DNA from: Chryseobacterium sp. IHB B 17019
GTDB taxonomy: Bacteria > Bacteroidota > Bacteroidia > Flavobacteriales > Weeksellaceae
Length of the DNA stretch: 64,000 nucleotides
Direction: 5' to 3'
NCBI RefSeq assembly: GCF_001456155.1
Contig: NZ_CP013293.1
Location: forward strand, 2,728,001 to 2,792,000
Shown here: positions 33,580-42,189 of the stretch, one piece after another
Layout: each line of letters starts with the position of its first letter
Numbering within the stretch: the stretch's first letter is position 1
Position numbers and translations under genes: made by a program
The notes under the pieces: model-generated
What the model saw: only the letters and a program-made list of their open reading frames with translations
Told to the model about the DNA's origin: nothing
Databases searched by the model: none

Positions 33580-35907
33580 ATGAAAAAAAATTTCCCAACA
33601 TATTGTAAATATTTGTTCGCTTCAGGAATGGCTTCGGTAACGCTTTCCTGCAGCAATACAAAATATCTAAAGGAAGGCCAGATGCTTTATACAGGCGCAG
33701 AAATCAATATTCAAAATGATACGATTTCTAAGAAAGAAAAGAAAGAACTTCAGGACAATCTGGAAGCTAATCTTACTCCAAAACCCAATTCTACTTTTTT
33801 AGGATTGAGACCGAAATTATTTTTCTACAATATTGCCAAAGAACCCAAAAAAGAAAAAGGTTTTAATTACTGGCTTAAATATAAAGTGGGAGAAAAACCT
33901 GTTTTATTAGGCGATGTGGATCGTGAATTTAATAAAGATATCATTGAAAATTATTCTGAAAACAAAGGATATTTCAATGCAAAAGCAACGTATGATACTG
34001 TTTCCAAAAACAAAAAAGCAAGGGTAATTTATAATCTGAGACCGGGTGCGAGATATTTGATAAGTGAAGTAAAATTCCAGAAAGATTCTTCATTGGTGAA
34101 TCAGGAAATCCAGAACCTGACAGATAAAACTCTGTTAAAAAAAGGAAATCCTTTCGATCTTGATGTCATTAAAACAGAAAGAGAAAGAATTGATAACGGC
34201 TTAAAAGAAAAAGGCTTCTATTATTTCCATCCTGATAATATTATTGTACAGGCAGACAGCACGATAAGTAAAAACCATAAAGTTGAACTTAATGTAAAGT
34301 TGAAAGACAACACTCCCGATCTGGCAACCCAGCAATTCAGTATTGATAAGGTGGTTGTTTTTCCGAACTACAACATCAGGGACGTAAAAGACGGAAAATA
34401 CTCCATCCCGATGGATACGGACTCTCTTCAACAATATGCCCATGAAGATATTTATATAGTTGATCCTCAGCATAAATTCAAACCGAAAACATTCGATAGA
34501 GCTTTATACTTCAAAAAAGGAGATTTATATAACAGAACTAATCATAATCTTACTTTAAACCGCCTGATTAGTTTGGGTGTTTTCAAATTTGTAAAAAATG
34601 AATTTGTAGTTTCGGATTCTTTGCAGCATAAATTTGATGCTTATTATTTATTGACACCGCGGGAGATCCAATCGCTTCGTCTGGAAGCGTTGGGAAGAAC
34701 CAATTCTGCGAATTACGCCGGAAGTGAATTAAATTTAAGCTGGACCCACAGAAACTTTTTCCGTGGTGCAGAACAATTTAAGGCATCTGTCTACGGAGCT
34801 TTTGATGTACAGATCGGCGGTCCTGAAAACGCCAAGAATATATTCAGGGCGGGTGCCAATGCCCAACTTTCCATTCCGAGAATTGTGGCGCCGTTCAGGT
34901 TTAATTCCTCTAGTGCTTTTGTGCCGAGAACCAATATTACTTTAGGCTATGAGCTTCAAAACCGTACAGAATATTACTCTTTAAATACTTTTACCGGATC
35001 TTTCGGCTATGTCTGGAAAGAAAATATCAGAAAAGAACATGATCTGAAAATTATTGACATCACGTATGTTTCCCCAGCCAATATCACCGATTTATATAAT
35101 GAAAGATCTGCCGGAAATGACGCTATGAAAAGGGTTGTAGAACCGCAGCTGATCTTTGGCCCGGTATATTCTTATACCTATACAAATACGATGCAGCAAA
35201 GACCCAATACGATGTATTATAAAGGGACATTGGATCTGGCGGGAAATATTACAGGTTTGATAACAGGAGCAAATGTAAAAAAAGATAAGGAAAAAGCTAT
35301 TTTCGGGGTTCCTTTCAGTCAATATGCAAAAATTGAAAATGACTTCAGGTTCTACCATAAATTCACGGAAAAAACTTCTTTAGCCACAAGATTCATTGCG
35401 GGGGTTGCATATCCCTATGGAAACTCTGAGCACGTTCCTTTTTCCAAGCAGTTTTTCTCCGGAGGAAGTAATAGTGTGAGAGCATTCAGAGCGAGAACTT
35501 TAGGGCCTGGAAGCTTTGATCCGAGGACAATTCCTGAAGGTTACTATTTTGACCAATCAGGTGATGTAAAACTTGAATTGAATGCAGAATACCGCGCCAA
35601 TCTTTATAAATTTTTAAATGTTGCCGTTTTTGCGGATGCAGGAAATATTTGGCTTGTTAATGAAGATCCAGATCGACCGGGAGCCAAATTTTCAAAGGAA
35701 TTTTTAAGTGAGGTTGCAGTGGGAGCCGGAGTTGGTTTAAGACTGGATTTTTCTATTTTAATTTTAAGACTGGATCTCGCGATGCCGTTGAGAGTTCCTT
35801 ATTATGAAAAAAATGACAGATGGACATTTGATAAAATAAATTTCGGGGATTCGAGCTGGAGAAAAGATAATCTTATCCTGAATATTGCGATTGGGTATCC
35901 TTTTTAA
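33580..35907 (+). CDS. tamL: TamL: lipidated Omp85-family outer membrane protein
   Basis: A 775-residue Omp85 protein. The signal sequence ends at Cys24 in TLSCSN, marking it as a lipoprotein; that lipid anchor distinguishes Bacteroidota TamL from proteobacterial TamA. POTRA-like segments occupy about residues 25-370 (for example EVKFQKDSSLVNQEI). The C-terminal 16-stranded barrel contains FSGGSNSVRAFRARTLGPGS, the conserved Omp85 loop-6 RGF-type motif (here VRAFR). It follows tamB directly and together they form the translocation and assembly module. Expected location: outer membrane facing the periplasmic TamB. Confidence 0.92.
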   Translation: MKKNFPTYCKYLFASGMASVTLSCSNTKYLKEGQMLYTGAEINIQNDTISKKEKKELQDNLEANLTPKPNSTFLGLRPKLFFYNIAKEPKKEKGFNYWLKYKVGEKPVLLGDVDREFNKDIIENYSENKGYFNAKATYDTVSKNKKARVIYNLRPGARYLISEVKFQKDSSLVNQEIQNLTDKTLLKKGNPFDLDVIKTERERIDNGLKEKGFYYFHPDNIIVQADSTISKNHKVELNVKLKDNTPDLATQQFSIDKVVVFPNYNIRDVKDGKYSIPMDTDSLQQYAHEDIYIVDPQHKFKPKTFDRALYFKKGDLYNRTNHNLTLNRLISLGVFKFVKNEFVVSDSLQHKFDAYYLLTPREIQSLRLEALGRTNSANYAGSELNLSWTHRNFFRGAEQFKASVYGAFDVQIGGPENAKNIFRAGANAQLSIPRIVAPFRFNSSSAFVPRTNITLGYELQNRTEYYSLNTFTGSFGYVWKENIRKEHDLKIIDITYVSPANITDLYNERSAGNDAMKRVVEPQLIFGPVYSYTYTNTMQQRPNTMYYKGTLDLAGNITGLITGANVKKDKEKAIFGVPFSQYAKIENDFRFYHKFTEKTSLATRFIAGVAYPYGNSEHVPFSKQFFSGGSNSVRAFRARTLGPGSFDPRTIPEGYYFDQSGDVKLELNAEYRANLYKFLNVAVFADAGNIWLVNEDPDRPGAKFSKEFLSEVAVGAGVGLRLDFSILILRLDLAMPLRVPYYEKNDRWTFDKINFGDSSWRKDNLILNIAIGYPF

Positions 35908-35982
35908 GGCAATTTTATTTATGATAATGAAGAGCTTAAACATATTTATGATATTTTTAAACTAGGTAAAAAAACACAACAA

Positions 35983-36924
35983 ATGGTAAAAAACATTAAG
36001 TTTTTCTGGGAAGTTTTAAAAGAATCTTTCACAGAATGGAATAATTCTTCTGCATCTAAAGATTCGGCGAGTCTAGCATACTATGCTATTTTTTCGATTC
36101 CTGGGCTATTGATTATTATCATCTGGATTGCCGGATATTTTTTTGGTGAAGAAGCCATCCGTGGAGAAATCAGTAAGCAGATCGGCGGAATTATGGGTTC
36201 CGAAGTATCGAAAAGTATTGAAAATATGATTGCCGGAGCATTAATTGATAAACAAAATATTTTCATGAAAGCCGTAGGTGTAGGTTCTTTGGTTTTTGGT
36301 TCCACGACCCTGTTTTTTCAGCTTCAACATTCTTTGAATACACTTTGGGATGTAAAATCTGCTCCCAAAAAGGCATTGGTAAAATTCCTTCTGGACAGGG
36401 CCAATTCACTGGGAATGATTCTGATCCTAGGGTTTTTATTAATGATTACCATGATTTTATCTTCATTAATAAGTGTTTTTAATAAAATTATAACAGAATA
36501 TTTCGGGTTTGAAACTTATATGTTGGTTGAGCTCGTGAATTTTGCCGTAGGATTCGGGTTTGTAATGCTTCTTTTTGCTTTAATGTTTAAAGTGCTTCCG
36601 GATGTAAAAGTAAGCTGGAGACCTGTTTGGAGAGGAGCTTTTCTGACGGCCGTTTTATTTACTTTAGGAAAATTTCTGTTGAGTCTTTATTTTGGAACGG
36701 CGAAACCAACTTCAGCTTTCGGAACGGCGGGAACAGTGATTTTAATCATGATGTGGATCAATTATTCCTGTATGCTGATTTTCTTCGGCGCGGAATATAC
36801 AAAGGTGTATGCTTATAAAAAAGGCTACAAAATATCTCCGTCGAAACATGCCAAATGGAGTGATGCAAAACTATATGAAGACAGCATGAAAAAATCTGAA
36901 AATACAGATTCTTCTGTTGGATAA
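35983..36924 (+). CDS. YihY/BrkB family membrane protein
   Basis: A 313-residue inner-membrane protein with six helices, of the YihY/BrkB family. The N-terminus FTEWNNSSASKDSASLAYYAIFSIPGLL is the family signature (A-LAYY-IFSI-P-L), and TTLFFQLQHSLNTLWDV and the GTAGTVILIMMWINYSCMLIFFGAEYTKVY block are conserved. It was once misnamed ribonuclease BN. In Gram-negative bacteria AsmA/TamB-like proteins and YhdP are linked to phospholipid transport, and YihY-type proteins have recently been considered for anterograde lipid transport as well; the location 75 bases after tamL fits an envelope-lipid role but is only suggestive. Confidence 0.9.
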   Translation: MVKNIKFFWEVLKESFTEWNNSSASKDSASLAYYAIFSIPGLLIIIIWIAGYFFGEEAIRGEISKQIGGIMGSEVSKSIENMIAGALIDKQNIFMKAVGVGSLVFGSTTLFFQLQHSLNTLWDVKSAPKKALVKFLLDRANSLGMILILGFLLMITMILSSLISVFNKIITEYFGFETYMLVELVNFAVGFGFVMLLFALMFKVLPDVKVSWRPVWRGAFLTAVLFTLGKFLLSLYFGTAKPTSAFGTAGTVILIMMWINYSCMLIFFGAEYTKVYAYKKGYKISPSKHAKWSDAKLYEDSMKKSENTDSSVG

Positions 36925-37182
36925 TTACTTTCAACCATCGCTTTTATTCTTTAAAATATTTTTAAAAAGGAGTATATGCCGTTACTCTAAGGTGTTAACA
37001 CTTAAAATTAAGACCATTAACAATAAGAAAATCATAAACCACTAATCATCAATAACTTAATCTTTCCGCAATTAATACTTCAATCCGTATTATGTTAAAT
37101 TGATTAACTGTAAATAATACATCTCATTCTATAATTCCACTTCATAATTCAAATATTTGTTGAGTAATCACAAATAAGAATT
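36925..37182. other. Spacer before the surface metalloprotease gene
   Basis: 258 AT-rich bases with no reading frame, no hairpin with T run, and no clear TAnnTTTG match. The 5' leader of the metalloprotease gene must lie here. Confidence 0.4.
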
Positions 37183-38781
37183 ATGAAAATGAAAACCTTA
37201 AAAATTGTATTAATCAATCTTCTTTTGCTATTTGTAAGCTGTAGGGAAGATATGATTGAAGATGAAATTGCAACAAACACTGAGCTTAAAAGTAGTAAAG
37301 TTACATTGGGACCCTACACATCCCCTTTACCTTATAACCTCAATGTAGTCTATTTCATCCCTTCCGACGTTACTGCAAGACCGGAATACGAAAGAAGACT
37401 GAGCGAAATATTGTTGCATGCACAGGATTATTACAGAACCAACATGTATAATTGGGGCTATGGCAACAGAACCTTTGGCTTACTAAAAGACCCGGCAACC
37501 AACAGGATAAAAATTAACGTAGTAAAAGGGTCTGGAACAATGGCTTCCTATAATTCCATATCCACAACTACCCAAATACATTCTGAAGTGATGGCTTATT
37601 TTGCCTCTCACCCTTCAGATAAAACAAGTAACCATACTTTGATATTTATTGCAACGCCAAGCATAGGCACCCCAATTCCGTACAACGGGTTTTATTATGG
37701 AGTAAGCCGAGGTGCTATCGTGGGGGATAATGAAGCATTTGATATGCAATATTTTAATGAAAAAAGTTCCCGAGGTAATCAGGTAATAGCTTCTATGGGT
37801 GGTTTTTTACATGAGCTTGGCCACGGATTCAACTTACGTCATGATGCTTTACCCAAAACTCAGGAAAGTGTACCGGGCTACGGAACCTCTTTAATGGGGC
37901 TGGGCAATAGCACCTATGGTCACTCTTCTACCATTCTTACAAAAGCAAGTTGTGCTTTACTTGCCACCTGTGAAGTATTTGCAACAGCACCTCAATCGTC
38001 CAATTTTTTTTATACCGGCAATTATAATTTTGAAGTGACCAGCATTAACCATAGTGTAAGCAATGGTGTTATCCACATCTGGGGAACTTATAATACCAAC
38101 GGCTCTATTATATCACTTAATTCTTATTATAATCCTAGCCATTCTTATTTTGCTGTATCCGGCACGGACGCCCCAAATGCAAGTAAAACATTCCACTCCT
38201 ATGTCACTATTAATGATTTGCATTTACAAGACCGTCCTTACGATTTTACGATAGCAGCAGAATTCACTGATGGTACTATAAAATGGGCAACTTTTCCTTT
38301 TACAATTAAGAATGGGGTTCCGGATCTTAATTTCCCTGTAAGCACTGCAGGATGGGCAGTATCTTCCAGTTCACAGTATGGTGCTCATCCTGCTTCGCTG
38401 GCAATAGACGGTGATATTAATACTTATTGGCACACCAATTATGCTGCGGGATCTGTTCAAACAGCCCCTATTCCCGGGCAACCGCAACAATTCCCTTATT
38501 ATTTTGATATAGATATGGCCAGTGCAAAATGGATTCTTGGAGCTTCCTTCATCCAACATCAAGGATTGACAAGAACTGCCAAGCGTATACAGATCCATAC
38601 CAGACCGAATACGTCTTCAGGCTGGGAGTATCAGGGCAGTTATGATTTGACTAATACTACCTCCAAACAATACGCCCAGTTCGGGGCCTATAAATATGCA
38701 AGATATATACGCATTGTTTTCTATAGCAGCTATGACGGCCAACCTTATGTAGCCGTGCCTGAAATAGGTATTTATCAATAA
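37183..38781 (+). CDS. Surface lipoprotein metzincin protease with C-terminal discoidin (F5/8C) domain
   Basis: A 532-residue zinc metalloprotease. The signal peptide ends in FVSC, so Cys20 is lipidated, and the next residues REDMIEDE are acidic, like the export signal that sends Bacteroidota lipoproteins to the cell surface. The zinc site HELGHGFNLRH (210-220) has the HExxHxxxxxH form with a Met-turn at SLMG (M238), defining a metzincin. From about residue 390 a discoidin/F5-8 type C domain starts (SQYGAHPASLAIDGDINTYW), likely binding carbohydrate or cell-surface ligands. An Ig-like spacer lies between. It probably degrades external protein. Convergent with argS. Confidence 0.88.
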   Translation: MKMKTLKIVLINLLLLFVSCREDMIEDEIATNTELKSSKVTLGPYTSPLPYNLNVVYFIPSDVTARPEYERRLSEILLHAQDYYRTNMYNWGYGNRTFGLLKDPATNRIKINVVKGSGTMASYNSISTTTQIHSEVMAYFASHPSDKTSNHTLIFIATPSIGTPIPYNGFYYGVSRGAIVGDNEAFDMQYFNEKSSRGNQVIASMGGFLHELGHGFNLRHDALPKTQESVPGYGTSLMGLGNSTYGHSSTILTKASCALLATCEVFATAPQSSNFFYTGNYNFEVTSINHSVSNGVIHIWGTYNTNGSIISLNSYYNPSHSYFAVSGTDAPNASKTFHSYVTINDLHLQDRPYDFTIAAEFTDGTIKWATFPFTIKNGVPDLNFPVSTAGWAVSSSSQYGAHPASLAIDGDINTYWHTNYAAGSVQTAPIPGQPQQFPYYFDIDMASAKWILGASFIQHQGLTRTAKRIQIHTRPNTSSGWEYQGSYDLTNTTSKQYAQFGAYKYARYIRIVFYSSYDGQPYVAVPEIGIYQ

Positions 38782-38788
38782 AAGTAAA

Positions 38789-38822
38789 AAATCCCTTCTG
38801 AAAATTTTCAAAAGGGATTTTT
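38789..38822. terminator. Bidirectional terminator
   Basis: AAATCCCTT and AAGGGATTT pair around a loop, with T and A runs on either side, serving both the protease gene and the convergent argS. Confidence 0.85.
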
Positions 38823-38823
38823 T

Positions 38824-40584
38824 TTACATTCTGTTTACTGTTTTTATTCCTAAAAGATGTAAACATTTTTTTATTGTTTTTGCAGTAAGGTCTGATAAAT
38901 TCAAACGTGCCTGCTTTAAATTTTCATCCTCAAGCTTTAAAATATTATTGCTCTGATAAAAAGAATTATAAGATTTCACCAAATCATAGACGTAGTTGGC
39001 GATCAAAGCCGGACTTAATAATTCCGCAGATCTTGCAACGATCTCTTTATAATTTGACAACAGCATAATCAGCTCTTTTTCATGTTGATTGAACTCGATT
39101 TCGGCAACTGCTTTATATTGGTAACTTGCTTTATTTAATAAAGATTGAACTCTGGCATAAGTGTAAAGAATAAAGGGTCCTGTATTACCATTGAAATCAA
39201 TACTTTCGGCCGGATTGAATAACATTTTCTTCTTAGGATCAACTTTCAGCATAAAATATTTCAATGCAGCCTGGCCAATTATTTCGTATGAAATATGTTT
39301 TTCTTCGTCTGAAAGACCTTCAAGCTTACCAAGTTCCTGAGTTTTAGCTTTTGCCGCTTCGTACATTTCCTGCATCAAATCATCAGCATCCACCACAGTT
39401 CCTTCACGGGATTTCATTTTTCCGTTTGGAAGCTCCACCATTCCGTAAGATAAGTGGTATAATTGATCTGCCCATGAATACCCGAGCTTTCCTAAAATTT
39501 TAAATAAAACCTGGAAGTGATAATCCTGTTCGTTTCCAACGGTATAAATTAACTTTTGAATATTATTTTGTTTAAAACGTTCTACCGCGGTTCCCAAATC
39601 CTGGGTCATATACACCGAAGTACCGTCTGAACGTAATAATAATTTCTGATCCAAACCTTCATCCGTCAAATCACACCAAACAGAACCGTCTTCTTTTTGA
39701 TATAAAACTCCTTTATTCAAGCCTTCCTGAATAAGGTCTTTACCTAAAATATAGGTATTGCTTTCATATTGAACCTGATCAAAATCTACTCCCAATCTGC
39801 TATATGTTTCGTTGAACCCTTTGTAAACCCAAGCATTCATTTCGTTCCAAAGACTTCTTACTTTTTCATCTCCATTTTCCCAATCCAAAAGCATTTTTTG
39901 AGCTTCTTTCATCAAAGGAGCTTCTTTTTTTGCCTGCTCTTCTTCGATTCCCTGTGAAACAAGTTCAGCAATTTCTTTTTTGTATTCCTGATCGAATTTT
40001 ACGTAATAGTTTCCTACGAATTTATCACCTTTTGTTTCCAGGACATCCGGAGTTTCCCCCTTTCCATATTTTTCCCAAGCCAGCATAGACTTACAAATAT
40101 GAATTCCTCTATCATTAATAATCTGAGTTTTAATAACATCATATCCGTCTTCCTTAAGAATCTGTGCAACAGAAAATCCTAATAAATTATTTCTGATATG
40201 ACCTAAATGGAGTGGCTTATTGGTATTTGGGGAAGAATATTCTACCATTACCGTAGAATCTTTCTTTTCAATTGTATCGAAATCATTCATTACAGATGAA
40301 AAATTATCTATAAAAAAATGATTTTTAATTTTTACATTAAGGAACCCTTTTACAACATTGAAGCTTTCTAATAAATCTGTTTGCTCCGTCAAGGCTTCTC
40401 CCAGCTCAACACCAATACTTTCCGGATTTTTTTTCAACTGTTTCACCAATAGAAAGGTTACGATGGTAAAATCTCCTTCGAATTCAGTTTTATTCTCCTG
40501 AATTTCCAGATTAATTCCTTTCAACTGATAGACATTTAAGATAATTTCTGAAAGTTTTTCTTCTATTATATTTTTAATATTCAT
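38824..40584 (-). CDS. argS: Arginyl-tRNA synthetase
   Basis: A 586-residue class I synthetase charging tRNA-Arg. It carries the HIGH-type motif HLGHIRNN after PNTNKPL, the arginine-binding Asn-rich TNKPLHLG region, a GKMKSREGTVVDADDL segment in place of the usual KMSKS (normal for ArgRS), and the C-terminal DALR anticodon-binding domain ending in CLHLLGIKTVNRM. Length is standard. A -7 box TATATTTG lies on the minus strand at 40655-40648. The gene is monocistronic. Confidence 0.97.
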   Translation of the reverse strand: MNIKNIIEEKLSEIILNVYQLKGINLEIQENKTEFEGDFTIVTFLLVKQLKKNPESIGVELGEALTEQTDLLESFNVVKGFLNVKIKNHFFIDNFSSVMNDFDTIEKKDSTVMVEYSSPNTNKPLHLGHIRNNLLGFSVAQILKEDGYDVIKTQIINDRGIHICKSMLAWEKYGKGETPDVLETKGDKFVGNYYVKFDQEYKKEIAELVSQGIEEEQAKKEAPLMKEAQKMLLDWENGDEKVRSLWNEMNAWVYKGFNETYSRLGVDFDQVQYESNTYILGKDLIQEGLNKGVLYQKEDGSVWCDLTDEGLDQKLLLRSDGTSVYMTQDLGTAVERFKQNNIQKLIYTVGNEQDYHFQVLFKILGKLGYSWADQLYHLSYGMVELPNGKMKSREGTVVDADDLMQEMYEAAKAKTQELGKLEGLSDEEKHISYEIIGQAALKYFMLKVDPKKKMLFNPAESIDFNGNTGPFILYTYARVQSLLNKASYQYKAVAEIEFNQHEKELIMLLSNYKEIVARSAELLSPALIANYVYDLVKSYNSFYQSNNILKLEDENLKQARLNLSDLTAKTIKKCLHLLGIKTVNRM

Positions 40585-40647
40585 GTGCTCTATTAATTTT
40601 TAAAGGCTAAAGAAAGTAGCCTCAATTTCAAATCAAATTTTAAAATA

Positions 40648-40655
40648 CAAATATA
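40648..40655 (-). promoter_or_regulatory. -7 element of argS
   Basis: TATATTTG on the minus strand matches TAnnTTTG, 64-71 bases before the ATG, in a leader that also contains a small hairpin (GGCTA/TAGCC). No clear -33 TTG. Confidence 0.45.
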
Positions 40656-40665
40656 CGGAAATAAA

Positions 40666-40685
40666 AAAACCGCCCGAAGGCGGTA
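40666..40685 (-). terminator. Terminator of the first SusC-SusD pair
   Basis: ACCGCC/GGCGGT stem with a four-base loop, followed on the minus strand by a seven-T run. It lies 35 bases after the susD-like stop codon. Confidence 0.88.
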
Positions 40686-40719
40686 AATATGAATGTTAAC
40701 TAATGTGTTCTAGTTTTTA

Positions 40720-42177
40720 TTAATTTACGTCCCAGAATACTTTTGTTGTCAGTTTGTCACCACCAATAGCAGATGACGCCTGACCCCAATTTGCTCCGTT
40801 AACTGTTTGCTCATTAATAGGATAAGTCAATCTTGTAGGGACTTTACCTGCCGCAGCAGCCACAGCATTAGGAGCTGTCAATGCTGGATAGTCAAGTCTT
40901 CGGAAGAAATTCCAAGATTCAAATCCTCTGTTGAACATGGCAATCCAAGCTTGTTGCCCAATGCTTTGTTTCCAATTGGCAGGAGAGAATGCAACACTAG
41001 GATTTGCTAAATAAGTTGTAATATCTGCAGGCGCTACACCCCATTGCTCCAATGATCTTTTGATAGCGTCTTCATAGTATTGCTGTGCCGTACCTCCAAC
41101 GTTATAACCTCTTGCAGATGCTTCTGCTAAATAGAAATTAACTTCTGAAGCATCAAATAATAGTCCTGGTTTATTTGGAGCCAATAAGCTATTACCAATA
41201 TGTGAATTATCAGCATAGTTATTAGTCAATCCTACTGTACCTCCTACATAACTCCCATTAACTGTGGTGAAATAAAATGGTCTTCTTGGATCATTCAAGC
41301 TATTCATCACATCTACAATACCCTCTTCTGCAACAAAATCATTTCTGTTACTGGCAATTACTTCCGCATATAATCTGTTGAAATTCGGGGATGTTGCATC
41401 ATATTTAAATAATGAGTTTTGCGAATTGGTAAGCATTACCCCTCCGGCAAATGCAGACTCAACGGTTTGTTTTGCTAAAGTAGGATTAACATCAGCAAGG
41501 TTGATACCTATTTTAAGTTTTAAACTATTTGCAACAATGATCCAGTCTGCAACATTACCATTATAAATATTATCTCCTGTGGCAAAACTACCATATGCGG
41601 GATCTAATGTTGCTACGGCAGAATTTAATCTGTTAATTAAATCAGAATAAATAGTTTTTGCATCATCATATTTCGGAAGAACAAATGTTTCAGGTTTTGC
41701 AGCCTCAGAATATGGAACATTTCCAAAACTATCGACTAAAACTTGATAAGTATAAACTTCCAGTAAATTAATAATTGCTAATTTATTAGCTTGTTGTTTA
41801 TCCCATGTAGCCTGTGGAATTTGAGGAGGCTTTACTTCTGATGGAATTATTTTCTTTGCCTGATTTAAGCTTCCCAGCACATCAGTATACAATGCAAGCC
41901 ACATATTATCAGGCACTTTTCTTGTACCTGTAAAGTTGAAACGTGCATCATTTCTATATATTGTTGTAGCCAAGTAATGCTGGAAGAACCTGAATACGTT
42001 CAAGTTAACACTTGGCGTTTCCATTTGATCCATTAGCTCTTTTTGAGCATTTGTCAAAAGTGGCTCTGCAGGAACTTCATATGGCTGGCTTCGATTATTA
42101 TTAAAATCATCATCTCCGTTGACACAACTCAACATAGCTAATGAACTTATTGTAAGTATTGATAATATCTTTTTCAT
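40720..42177 (-). CDS. SusD/RagB-family nutrient-binding lipoprotein (pair 1)
   Basis: A 485-residue surface lipoprotein of the SusD-like_2 type. Cys18 in MLSCVN is the lipidation site, followed by GDDD, an acidic signal for surface display. TPR-type helices run through the body, with the usual NLLEVYTYQVLVDSFGNVPYSEA block (start of the substrate-cap region) and YLAEASARGY. It forms a lid on the partner SusC-type transporter encoded 12 bases upstream. Substrate cannot be predicted; members of this subfamily are not tied to starch, and no glycosidases are adjacent. Confidence 0.9.
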   Translation of the reverse strand: MKKILSILTISSLAMLSCVNGDDDFNNNRSQPYEVPAEPLLTNAQKELMDQMETPSVNLNVFRFFQHYLATTIYRNDARFNFTGTRKVPDNMWLALYTDVLGSLNQAKKIIPSEVKPPQIPQATWDKQQANKLAIINLLEVYTYQVLVDSFGNVPYSEAAKPETFVLPKYDDAKTIYSDLINRLNSAVATLDPAYGSFATGDNIYNGNVADWIIVANSLKLKIGINLADVNPTLAKQTVESAFAGGVMLTNSQNSLFKYDATSPNFNRLYAEVIASNRNDFVAEEGIVDVMNSLNDPRRPFYFTTVNGSYVGGTVGLTNNYADNSHIGNSLLAPNKPGLLFDASEVNFYLAEASARGYNVGGTAQQYYEDAIKRSLEQWGVAPADITTYLANPSVAFSPANWKQSIGQQAWIAMFNRGFESWNFFRRLDYPALTAPNAVAAAAGKVPTRLTYPINEQTVNGANWGQASSAIGGDKLTTKVFWDVN

Positions 42178-42189
42178 TTTAATTCTGAT

